DNA of 61,799 bases from Patescibacteria group bacterium. GTDB taxonomy: Bacteria > Patescibacteriota > Microgenomatia > UBA1400 > MFAQ01. This document shows positions 1-7,108 of this stretch, in pieces; positions within the stretch are counted from its first letter, which is position 1; each line of letters begins with the position of its first letter. The stretch lies in NCBI GenBank assembly GCA_943355005.1, contig CALRDV010000007.1, positions 1 through 61,799 on the forward strand, written 5' to 3'. The notes below the pieces were generated by a model. That model was not told where the DNA came from. It saw only the letters and a list, made by a program, of their open reading frames with translations, and did no database searches. The position numbers and the translations under genes are program-made.

Positions 1-129
1 TGTAAACAAAGCCTGATCTGTCCCAGTCTCATTAAATATTGCCAGCGCTTTCCCTGTCACCGCTCCACTCAGATGTAGTTTACTCGTCGGCGCCGTCGTC
101 CCAATCCCGACATTGCCGGTAGCTCCATC
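1..129. repeat. Module repeat, copy 1 of an exact 129-bp pair
   Basis: Identical by eye to 1555-1683. A third, slightly diverged copy begins at 373. All lie inside the surface-protein gene and in the same reading frame, so they are duplicated protein modules rather than independent elements. Confidence 0.9.
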
Positions 130-3100
130 AATTCTCAATCTTTCGGATGGTCCGGCGGAAAAAAGAATACTACCTGTAGTCGGACCAGAAGTTAAACTTA
201 AATTAGCACTATTGGAAAAATATCCAGCAGTTATGCCATAAGCTGCCAAACCGTAGGCATTATCTTGTCGAATTATTCCTGTGACATGAAGGCTAGTACT
301 TGGATTTGTAATTCCAATCCCCACATTACCGGAATGGTCGATGATAAATTTGGAAACTCCGGATGCCGATGCTGTAAACAAAGCCTGATCTGTCCCCGTC
401 TCATCAAATATTGCCAGTGCTTTCCCTGTCACCGCTCCACTCAGATGTAGCTTACTCGTCGGCACCGTCGTCCCAATGCCGACATTACCGTTTATATCAA
501 TTACTAACTTGCTAATATTATCGACTTTTATATTCATCAAATTACCTGATGATTTAGATGTTCCTAATAGTGTAAGCATTTCTGTAGTGTCAGTAAAGCC
601 TGTTGAAGGAGTGACGACGTGCTCTAATTTGAGCACTGAACCGCTGATGGTATAACCTGTTGGGTTTGCGGATAAAGAATCAAGTTTTTTAATATACATT
701 GTGTCGTTAGTATCAGAATTGTCATTTTGACCATTAAGTAGATTATGAAGAAAGTAAAAATTGGCATAACCTCCAGTGTTATAATACTGAGGATTGTGTT
801 GAAAGTAATATGGATATTCTGCAGTTTGTGAGTTGCCAGCATAAGTAAATGATCCGTATTGAGAAATAGTTTGTCTGGCACTTCCTGCTGTGGATAAAGC
901 GAAACTGTTGGTGCCAACACGATACACACCGTTATCAGGATCTGATGAAAATGAAATTGATGGGGTTGAAGCGTTACCATCACCCATCAAAGTAGTTAAT
1001 CCTTTTACTGTCCCATTTATTTCAAGGGCAGTGCTTGGATTTGTTGTACCAATTCCCACAAACCCATTGGCTGCAATATTTAAGATCGATGTACCCGATG
1101 ATGACGCCACATTAAATGGCGAAAGGCCAGCAGATCCAAGAATATCAAGTTTGTAGCCAGGAGCAGTGTTTCCTATACCCACCAAACCATTTGGATCCAC
1201 CCTCATCCTTTCAACACCATCAGTTACAGTCACTATTGTATTAGCATTTAGTCCTGTATCAAAAAAGCCGGTATTTGAATCTCCATTAAAAGCTATTGCC
1301 GGAGCACTTATCGAACCATAAGCATAAGCTCTAATTTGATTATTCATCGTAAATAAACCATTAACTGTAAAACTATCATCTGTCCTTAAAGAATCAGCAG
1401 CACCTCTGTAAATATTAGTGTCTCCACCAAAATCAATTCCATCGGCAGCAGTTGTTCCGGCAACAAAGCTTAATTTTGCCCCCGGACTCGTCGTCCCAAT
1501 CCCCACATTACCGGAATGGTCGATGATAAATTTGGAAACTCCGGATGCCGATGCTGTAAACAAAGCCTGATCTGTCCCAGTCTCATTAAATATTGCCAGC
1601 GCTTTCCCTGTCACCGCTCCACTCAGATGTAGTTTACTCGTCGGCGCCGTCGTCCCAATCCCGACATTGCCGGTAGCTCCATCTAAACGCATTTGGGAAA
1701 CTGAGTTCTTTGTAAAATCTATATAACTTCCTGCTTGTTCTAGGTTGATACCCACATAACTTCCACCACCAATTTTTGTTCCAGTCGCATCAAAAGTTAC
1801 TCCACCCGAACCGTTGGAAGTACCGTAAATTTTACTCCCACCGGAAAGTAATATATTGCCTGTAACTTCTAATTTTTGACTCGGGTTCGTCGTCCCAATC
1901 CCCACATTCCCATTCGCGGCAACATTAAAAATTGAAGTCCCCGATGACGATGCCACATTAAATGGCGAAAGGCCAGCAGACCCCAATACATCCAGTTTTG
2001 ATGCAGGGTTGGTTACCCCTATCCCCACGTTTCCATTTACACCAGGCATCAATGAAAGATGCCTATTCGCGGCTGTCGATATACGCTTCACACCAGCAGT
2101 GGCATCAACCGTACCAGTAAGATAAATATCACCGTAATACCCATCTATATAGCCTCCGTTACCCAATTTAAATAGTCCATTTGAAGTGTCTACAATAAAA
2201 CCCGTCCCCCCGGTCCCAAAAAGAGTATTAGTTGTTGAACTCCCTGCCACATGCAAAGTCCCCCCAGGACTCGTCGTCCCAATCCCAACAAAACCACTAT
2301 TTAAGATTCTCATTGCTTCTGTTGCTCCATTATTTCCAACTTGAAAAATAATATCTGCTCCTGTTGTACCTACACCACTAGTTGATTTAAGAATTAGTTG
2401 ACTTGTTGTTTTTGCTCCACCAAAAACAGTTACATAGTTAGTTGCTGCTCCACCACCCACATATGGGGCAGTTTGACCCATGGTGAGCCCTCCAGTATTT
2501 AGAGTAGATCCTCCAAACGCATATGAAATTGATCCTTGTGAATTAACAGTAAAGACGTCTAAACCACCAGCTTTTATAACAAATGGCGAGCTTGGGGTTG
2601 TCGTCCCAATTCCCACGTTCCCAGCAAAGTATCCATTCCCAGAGGTATCCACCGAAGATACCATTGTTCCACTATGTCCATAAATATTGAGTGGATTATC
2701 CGTCGCCGGAGCAGATGTGAGTGAGTTGTATCCCAGTACCATATCACCATCTTCATCAATGAGTGCTCTCTGATATCCGGCAATACCCAAACCCAGCAAT
2801 TGACCATTAGCAACAGAAGTCGTCGGATTTATCAGCACACTAGCATCAGTCAATAGCGTATTAGTTGGTGGATATGAGAAAGTTGTCTGTCCGGAAAACC
2901 CTTGCGACGAGTTCGAATTAATCGTTCCCACCCACAAATTATTAAACCTGTGACCACTCGACCCCAAGTCGGATCCCAAATCTGTATCAGGCAATATCGA
3001 TTTCCCGTTGGTTACCGTAGCATTACCAAAGGTGATTGTGTCCAAAACAACTGAGTCAGTTGTTGTGGTTAGCCCCACACTTGTCCCCGTTCTGGTCCAA

Positions 3101-3639
3101 CCTCCTTGGGTATAGTCGGGAGTAAAGGAATACGTATTGGAAATTTTGTTACCGTCGACACTAATTCCATTCCCCGCCTCCAAACTCCTTATCCCCGTAT
3201 TTATTATTTTCAGTCCATCCAGAGATATTCCGTCCCCTGCTGTCATCGTCACTTTTCCGACCAAGCCATTTAGTGATAGTACGCCGGCATTCGAGATTGT
3301 GGGTATCTGACCATTTGTTATATCTATTCCTATTCCGGCAGTTACACTGTAGACCACATTTGGCGCCACAATATCCCCAATAAATTCAACCGTGTCATAG
3401 AACTTAGACTTTCCTTTGAAGTTTGCGGGAACATTGATACTGAATACAAAATCTTTTGAAGGGGTTGTGGCAGCCAACACCATTCCGGAATTACCATTTT
3501 TTTGGTTGGTTGTGGTACCAAGAACCTTACTTTGTTTCTCCAGTACAGACGCTCTTACGACATTTGCCGAGATGAATACACCAAGTAACAGCAACGGCAA
3601 AGACAACCAAGATGGAAGTTTTACAAACAATCTATTCAT
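1..3639 (-). CDS. Giant secreted surface protein with GNVGIGTT repeats (C-terminus outside window)
   Basis: Reads from an ATG at 3639 to the window edge without a stop, so it has at least 1213 residues and lacks its C-terminus here. The N-terminus is a signal peptide: basic MNRLFVK, then a hydrophobic LSLPLLLLGVFIS core. After about 250 unrecognised residues the protein is built of modules with the motif GNVGIGTT-x-P followed by KL-x-V-x-G, seen near 2620, 2275, 2020, 1905, 1660, 1500, 1175, 470 and 105. This motif is known from tail-fibre-like and adhesin-like surface proteins, whose C-terminus often carries a self-cleaving chaperone domain; that part would lie outside. A role in attachment is inferred. 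Some modules are identical in DNA (1-129 and 1555-1683), which suggests recent duplication or gene conversion. Confidence 0.85.
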   Translation of the reverse strand, partial: MNRLFVKLPSWLSLPLLLLGVFISANVVRASVLEKQSKVLGTTTNQKNGNSGMVLAATTPSKDFVFSINVPANFKGKSKFYDTVEFIGDIVAPNVVYSVTAGIGIDITNGQIPTISNAGVLSLNGLVGKVTMTAGDGISLDGLKIINTGIRSLEAGNGISVDGNKISNTYSFTPDYTQGGWTRTGTSVGLTTTTDSVVLDTITFGNATVTNGKSILPDTDLGSDLGSSGHRFNNLWVGTINSNSSQGFSGQTTFSYPPTNTLLTDASVLINPTTSVANGQLLGLGIAGYQRALIDEDGDMVLGYNSLTSAPATDNPLNIYGHSGTMVSSVDTSGNGYFAGNVGIGTTTPSSPFVIKAGGLDVFTVNSQGSISYAFGGSTLNTGGLTMGQTAPYVGGGAATNYVTVFGGAKTTSQLILKSTSGVGTTGADIIFQVGNNGATEAMRILNSGFVGIGTTSPGGTLHVAGSSTTNTLFGTGGTGFIVDTSNGLFKLGNGGYIDGYYGDIYLTGTVDATAGVKRISTAANRHLSLMPGVNGNVGIGVTNPASKLDVLGSAGLSPFNVASSSGTSIFNVAANGNVGIGTTNPSQKLEVTGNILLSGGSKIYGTSNGSGGVTFDATGTKIGGGSYVGINLEQAGSYIDFTKNSVSQMRLDGATGNVGIGTTAPTSKLHLSGAVTGKALAIFNETGTDQALFTASASGVSKFIIDHSGNVGIGTTSPGAKLSFVAGTTAADGIDFGGDTNIYRGAADSLRTDDSFTVNGLFTMNNQIRAYAYGSISAPAIAFNGDSNTGFFDTGLNANTIVTVTDGVERMRVDPNGLVGIGNTAPGYKLDILGSAGLSPFNVASSSGTSILNIAANGFVGIGTTNPSTALEINGTVKGLTTLMGDGNASTPSISFSSDPDNGVYRVGTNSFALSTAGSARQTISQYGSFTYAGNSQTAEYPYYFQHNPQYYNTGGYANFYFLHNLLNGQNDNSDTNDTMYIKKLDSLSANPTGYTISGSVLKLEHVVTPSTGFTDTTEMLTLLGTSKSSGNLMNIKVDNISKLVIDINGNVGIGTTVPTSKLHLSGAVTGKALAIFDETGTDQALFTASASGVSKFIIDHSGNVGIGITNPSTSLHVTGIIRQDNAYGLAAYGITAGYFSNSANLSLTSGPTTGSILFSAGPSERLRIDGATGNVGIGTTAPTSKLHLSGAVTGKALAIFNETGTDQALFT
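1555..1683. repeat. Module repeat, copy 2 of an exact 129-bp pair
   Basis: Second copy of 1-129. The sequence just before it (about 1510-1554) also matches the sequence before the third copy (about 328-372), so the duplicated unit is longer than 129 bp in that pair. Confidence 0.9.
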
Positions 3640-3781
3640 GGAGAATGCTTAAAATTATCCATGCTAAACTCAAACACAAAACCGAAAACATCAGCTACCA
3701 CCACAAACACAGGTTGTGACATAACATTCAGTATATAGAAAAACAACTATAAAATACAGCAGGAAGTGAATTATTTTTCCC

Positions 3782-4528
3782 CTATTTTGTCGGTGTTGGA
3801 GTGATCTCTGTGGTCGGTGAAACTGATGGAGTTACACTTGGTGTGGCAGGTGCAACCTCGGAGATTTTCAAATTTGCTCCCACAATCACGAGCAAATCGA
3901 TAGTTTGATCTTTTACGGTAGGGAGAATTTCTCCTGCCGGCAAAGTCGACACTTCTCCTCCGATTAAGCTCGCCATCTGTTTCGCCAGCTCTGCCTTCTT
4001 ACCGGTCACATCAATCACTACACTTTTTGCATAATCGGTTTTCTTCGCTGTGTCTTCACCTAGTACAGTTACATTGGTAGCCTGGGCCTTAAGAGCGGCC
4101 GAAAAAGTTTTTGCCAGCCCCGCTGTAGAAGTACCATTGAGTACATATACATTTACCATACCTTGGGACTCTCCCAAATTAATTGGAGCAATATCAATTA
4201 TCCTTCCGGTTGAAGGACGATACAAAATTGCCTTGCCGGATTTGGTGTAGATGATCACTTTGTCGCCATTCTCGGCTTTAGCAAAGAAAGGCTGATCTTT
4301 TAATTTCTCCTTGTCCAACACTGTCGCCAAAGTCGGCTCTTCATCGGTCGGCAGATCCATGAACTTTGACAACGCTTTAGCAATTGCTTTAATTTCTTCT
4401 TTAGAAGCACCGGTAGGATCCTTTAACATTTTTTGTGCAATTTGATTTTGATTATAAAAATAAGCCGCACTACCCACAGATCCAAGGACAATCACGAGCA
4501 CCAGCAAGAACAAAATTACTTTTTTCAT
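3782..4528 (-). CDS. Membrane-anchored LytR_C-domain protein
   Basis: A 248-residue protein. Residues 5-27 (ILFLLVLVIVLGSVGSAAYF) form one N-terminal membrane anchor or uncleaved signal. Residues about 120-215 contain V-x-VLNGTSTAGLAKTFSAAL and end in DLLVIVGAN, the pattern of the LytR C-terminal domain found on LytR-CpsA-Psr proteins and alone in many CPR proteins. No LCP catalytic domain is present. The C-tail is a Thr/Pro/Ser-rich linker (TPSVTPSVSPTTEITPTPTK), typical of an extracellular stalk. It lies 142 bp upstream of the surface-protein gene on the same strand and may act with it at the envelope (inference). A second LytR_C domain occurs at 21988-23202. Confidence 0.8.
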   Translation of the reverse strand: MKKVILFLLVLVIVLGSVGSAAYFYNQNQIAQKMLKDPTGASKEEIKAIAKALSKFMDLPTDEEPTLATVLDKEKLKDQPFFAKAENGDKVIIYTKSGKAILYRPSTGRIIDIAPINLGESQGMVNVYVLNGTSTAGLAKTFSAALKAQATNVTVLGEDTAKKTDYAKSVVIDVTGKKAELAKQMASLIGGEVSTLPAGEILPTVKDQTIDLLVIVGANLKISEVAPATPSVTPSVSPTTEITPTPTK

Positions 4529-4615
4529 AGTTACTGCTCATTCTAGTACACTTTTTCATAAAGACAAGTATGGCCTAGCATGAGCACATAAAAAGGATCA
4601 ATCAGTCCTTTTCTT

Positions 4616-4644
4616 TACAAAAAAGCCTCCGGTATCCCGGAGGC
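4616..4644 (-). terminator. Rho-independent terminator
   Basis: Minus-strand hairpin GCCTCCGG-gata-CCGGAGGC followed by a run of T. It lies just after the stop of the 4654-5121 gene and separates it from the LytR_C gene. Confidence 0.85.
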
Positions 4645-4653
4645 ATATATCAA

Positions 4654-5121
4654 TCACGACTCTCTATAAAGCTTGTATCCTTGCCTATCTTCGACCCACT
4701 CATCTGTACTGTTGGGTCCCTTGCGACAGCCATCGACAATTGGCACCAAACCACTTCTGGCAACTTCAAGAGCTTCCTCTTCACTTATTTGGACATTCAA
4801 TCCACAATTAAAGCTTTCGCACTGACAAACAATGCACGGTACGTTCCCGGTCTCATCCGGCAAATTTACCATCACTCTTTCGATTAACATGGATATCGGA
4901 TTCGGCCCAATGTACCAATTTATTTCAGGATTGTGAGTTCTTAAAAACTCAATATCCGACAGTTCCTGACAAACATACAGCGTTTCCACACCCTGGCTTT
5001 TAACACCGGCAATTAGTACTTGTGGCAATTCCACAGGAAATACATCAAGAGTCTGCTCCAGAAGAAAATCCGTCATCGACAAGGATCCAATCCAATCCAT
5101 TTTCAATCCGAGTGTATACAT
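4654..5121 (-). CDS. Hypothetical cysteine-cluster protein
   Basis: A 155-residue protein of no family I recognise. It has no signal peptide or membrane segment, so it is probably cytosolic. Residues around 95-108 hold a cysteine cluster (CIVCQCESFNCG), which could bind a metal. The start is the ATG at 5121; another ATG lies seven codons in (MDWIG). It is a single-gene unit with its own terminator directly after the stop. I cannot assign a function. Confidence 0.7.
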   Translation of the reverse strand: MYTLGLKMDWIGSLSMTDFLLEQTLDVFPVELPQVLIAGVKSQGVETLYVCQELSDIEFLRTHNPEINWYIGPNPISMLIERVMVNLPDETGNVPCIVCQCESFNCGLNVQISEEEALEVARSGLVPIVDGCRKGPNSTDEWVEDRQGYKLYRES

Positions 5122-5179
5122 CTTTACCGCCTTTCAAATTTAAAGTTCTAGGATATTATACCTCAACCAAAACTACCCC

Positions 5180-5208
5180 TTGACACCCCTTTGGATAAAG
5201 TATATAAA
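5180..5208 (+). promoter_or_regulatory. Sigma-70-type promoter with no downstream gene
   Basis: TTGACA at 5180-5185, 17-nt spacer, TATAAA at 5203-5208. Transcription should start near 5215. The next signal on this strand is the terminator at 5269-5296, and no credible plus-strand gene lies between. Confidence 0.6.
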
Positions 5209-5214
5209 TATAAA

Positions 5215-5296
5215 CAGACAAGACGCAAGTTTTGTTTAGAAATACTAGCAATAGTAAATCTGTGAAAAGACACCGCAAGGTGTCCTTTTCATTTTT
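5215..5296 (+). ncRNA. Candidate small RNA (about 80 nt)
   Basis: Defined only by a near-consensus promoter at 5180-5208 and an intrinsic terminator at 5269-5296. A reading frame opens at a TTG at 5232 but runs on through the terminator and into the antisense of the ATPase gene, so it is unlikely to be a gene. The RNA would end about 7 nt before the stop of the convergent ATPase gene. It is not a family I recognise. Confidence 0.4.
5269..5296. terminator. Bidirectional terminator
   Basis: Hairpin GACACC-gcaa-GGTGTC. On plus it is followed by CTTTTCATTTTT; on minus by TTTTC, so it also ends the ATPase gene that stops at 5303. Confidence 0.75.
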
Positions 5297-5302
5297 AGAC
5301 CA

Positions 5303-5863
5303 TCAGACATCTCCTTCATCAAACAATCCATTCGCATCCTTATACTCCCAAACCATAGATTCCGACATTGTGCTAGGTGGAGTCTGGAGGTTTATCACGA
5401 CAGGGAACATGGGTTTCAGGGAATCGATCTGATTTTCTATTCCCCCACCCACGACAATCACCACAACCCCTTTTAAGTTGAACTTTTTGACTATTTTTAG
5501 AAAATCTTCCAAGCCTCCAAGATCGTCTATCTCATCCCCAATTTCATCAATTACCAATACTGCGGACTTCAAGCCTTCAATATAGCTCAGTTCTTTTTCG
5601 GACGTCGAACCTCCTTCAATAAAATCTTTAGCATGCACGTAGGCACAACTTACGATTTCACCATCCCAAATCTTACCTGCGTCTGCCATATTTGAAATCT
5701 CATCTGCCAACATAGTTTTCCCTGTAAAAAACCTTCCGGTAATTAGTACATTCTCATTTTTTCTCAACGCTTCCGAGATAATTGCGATTTCCTTGGGTCG
5801 ACTAAACTGAATCATCTCAGAAAGTGACATTTGTTTTTGTTTTTCATTTCCCATAGCCACCAT
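5303..5863 (-). CDS. Small P-loop ATPase (AAA-like)
   Basis: A 186-residue ATPase from the start chosen here. A GTG at 5881 is possible, but AGGAG lies 7 nt before the ATG at 5863, so that ATG is preferred. Walker A is GRFFTGKT near residue 42 and Walker B is VLVIDEIGDE near residue 95. No extra N- or C-terminal domain is present, so this is a bare ATPase core, possibly a partner of another protein. It is divergent from the ArsR-YHS gene and shares a 53-bp intergenic region that holds the copper-island promoter and operator, so co-regulation is possible. The substrate is unknown. Confidence 0.75.
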   Translation of the reverse strand: MVAMGNEKQKQMSLSEMIQFSRPKEIAIISEALRKNENVLITGRFFTGKTMLADEISNMADAGKIWDGEIVSCAYVHAKDFIEGGSTSEKELSYIEGLKSAVLVIDEIGDEIDDLGGLEDFLKIVKKFNLKGVVVIVVGGGIENQIDSLKPMFPVVINLQTPPSTMSESMVWEYKDANGLFDEGDV

Positions 5864-5874
5864 TATCTCACTCC

Positions 5875-5903
5875 TTGACACTAATCTATAATTAGTATAT
5901 ATT
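5875..5903 (+). promoter_or_regulatory. Promoter of the copper island
   Basis: TTGACA at 5875-5880, 17-nt spacer, TATATT at 5898-5903. The predicted start is near 5910, only about 7 nt before the ATG at 5917, so the mRNA would be leaderless or nearly so. The -10 box overlaps the ArsR-type palindrome. Confidence 0.75.
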
Positions 5904-5918
5904 CGAATAATCGAATAT
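5899..5918. promoter_or_regulatory. ArsR-type operator palindrome
   Basis: Perfect inverted repeat ATATTCGA-ATAA-TCGAATAT covering the -10 box, the predicted transcription start and the first bases of the arsR start codon. Size and base pattern resemble SmtB/ArsR operators. Binding here by the adjacent repressor would block both RNA polymerase and the start codon. Confidence 0.75.
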
Positions 5919-6441
5919 GTACCAACAAATCTTTGAACTCCACACAGACATCCTCAAAGCCCTGTCTCACCCCAAGAGGCTAGAAATCATCCACCTTCTC
6001 CGAGATCAATCACTTTCGGTTCGTCAGATTCAGGATATGCTTGGCCTGCCTCAAGCCAATCTTAGTCAGCACCTTCAGATTCTCAGAGAGAACCAGGTAG
6101 TGATCACTTCCAAGAAAGGCAAACAAATCTTCTACAAAGTATCAAACCCCAAACTTCTGAAAGCCTGTGATCTCATCCGGGAAGTCCTTTTGGATAGATA
6201 CGAAAATTCGAATATGAAAGATGATCTTGGCAAAGACCTGTCAGACCTCCTTCCTGTCGGCATAGACCCTATTTGTGGCATGAAATTAACTCCGGAAACT
6301 GCAGCCTACGCCTTCGAGTTCCAGAATACCACTCACTACTTCTGCGCCTCAGGTTGTCTCGAAAAATACAAATCCTCTCGTCATTGCGAGGAGCAAGGCG
6401 ACGTGGCAATCCAGGAGCAATCCTTGTCATGCCGGACCTGA
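5917..6441 (+). CDS. ArsR-family metal-responsive repressor with C-terminal YHS domain
   Basis: A 174-residue two-domain regulator. Residues 8-95 form an ArsR winged helix (LKALSHPKRLEIIHLL, then the recognition region LGLPQANLSQHLQIL). Residues about 113-150 are a YHS/TRASH-type metal-binding domain (DPICGMKL, later HYFCASGC), a fold often linked to copper handling. It heads the copper genes and has an operator over its own start codon, so autoregulated copper or silver derepression is likely (inference). The C-terminus after KYKSS is read from a palindromic repeat (6379-6415), giving an alien tail RHCEEQGDVAIQEQ; the original end has been replaced. Confidence 0.85.
   Translation: MYQQIFELHTDILKALSHPKRLEIIHLLRDQSLSVRQIQDMLGLPQANLSQHLQILRENQVVITSKKGKQIFYKVSNPKLLKACDLIREVLLDRYENSNMKDDLGKDLSDLLPVGIDPICGMKLTPETAAYAFEFQNTTHYFCASGCLEKYKSSRHCEEQGDVAIQEQSLSCRT
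6379..6415. repeat. Class A palindromic repeat
   Basis: CGTCATTGCGAGG...GTGGCAATCC type, with an internal GAGCAAGGCGAC. It supplies the last codons of the ArsR-YHS gene. Relatives lie at 8553, 11141 and 39988. Confidence 0.85.
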
Positions 6442-6500
6442 TCCGGCATCTATAAACATTGAATAATTTATATAGATTCAGGGTCAAGCCCGGAATGACA
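6425..6500. repeat. Class B palindromic repeats, two copies head to head
   Basis: TGTCATGCCGGACC...GGCATCTATAAA followed by the inverse-oriented TTTATATAGATTC...CCCGGAATGACA. The two copies form one long inverted repeat between the arsR stop and the DUF305 gene. Confidence 0.85.
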
Positions 6501-6540
6501 ACAAAAAAGTAATAAAAAAATTAATAATCAAAACTAAAAA

Positions 6541-7101
6541 ATGTCCAAACCACTCACCTTTTCCATAGTCGTCGTTACTTTCATTCTCGGTATGGGTACG
6601 GGGTTTATTCTTTCCCCTGAATATGCCGTCAGAATGTCGGACAAGAAATCAGCAATGGTCGAACTTGGTCGGGCTGACAAGTTTATTGATCTCCGTTACA
6701 TCGATGGCGTCATTGCTCACCATTTAAACGCCATCTACATGGCCAAACAAGCCGAAACCAATTCTCAGAGAAAAGAAATCAAAGAGTTAGCCAAAGAAAT
6801 TATCGCTGTCGACACCAAAAGTATCGAAGAGCTATATGGCTGGAAAAAATCCTTGTTCAACAACACTAAACAAATCACCCAATACGAAAAAATCAATCTG
6901 GGCATATACGACGAAAAGTTTGACCTCCGCTTCCTGAATGCTCTCATCGCCCATCACGAAGAAGCGATCAAAACCGCCAAAGAAATCAGAACTAAATCTC
7001 AGAGAAATGAGATACTAAATTTAGCTGACACCATCATCAAAAATCTTTCCTCCGGAGTCACCACATTATCTGGCTGGAGAACCAATTGGTACAAGATTTA
7101 A
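6541..7101 (+). CDS. DUF305 (CopM-like) exported copper-binding protein
   Basis: A 186-residue protein. Residues 5-27 (LTFSIVVVTFILGMGTGFIL) are a signal anchor. Two similar histidine-rich segments follow, IDGVIAHHLNAIYMAKQAE near 59 and LNALIAHHEEAIKTAKEIR near 140, each a D/N-x4-AHH-x4-MA or KTA helix characteristic of DUF305. Members such as cyanobacterial CopM bind copper outside the membrane. The copA gene follows after 7 nt, so co-transcription is likely. There is no clear ribosome binding site. Copper buffering at the cell surface is inferred from family and neighbours. Confidence 0.85.
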   Translation: MSKPLTFSIVVVTFILGMGTGFILSPEYAVRMSDKKSAMVELGRADKFIDLRYIDGVIAHHLNAIYMAKQAETNSQRKEIKELAKEIIAVDTKSIEELYGWKKSLFNNTKQITQYEKINLGIYDEKFDLRFLNALIAHHEEAIKTAKEIRTKSQRNEILNLADTIIKNLSSGVTTLSGWRTNWYKI

Positions 7102-7108
7102 ACACAAA

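Noticed and set aside
1-3639. CRISPR-like periodic repeats
   Set aside because: Repeats are translated in one frame as GNVGIGTT modules, have variable spacing and are not palindromic. No cas genes occur in the window.
5232-5432. Plus-strand 66-codon frame downstream of the orphan promoter
   Set aside because: It runs through a terminator hairpin and over the antisense of the ATPase gene, and starts with TTG without a ribosome site.
5863-5881. GTG at 5881 as the start of the small ATPase
   Set aside because: AGGAG lies between it and the ATG at 5863 at ideal distance, and the extension would run into the -35 box of the copper promoter.
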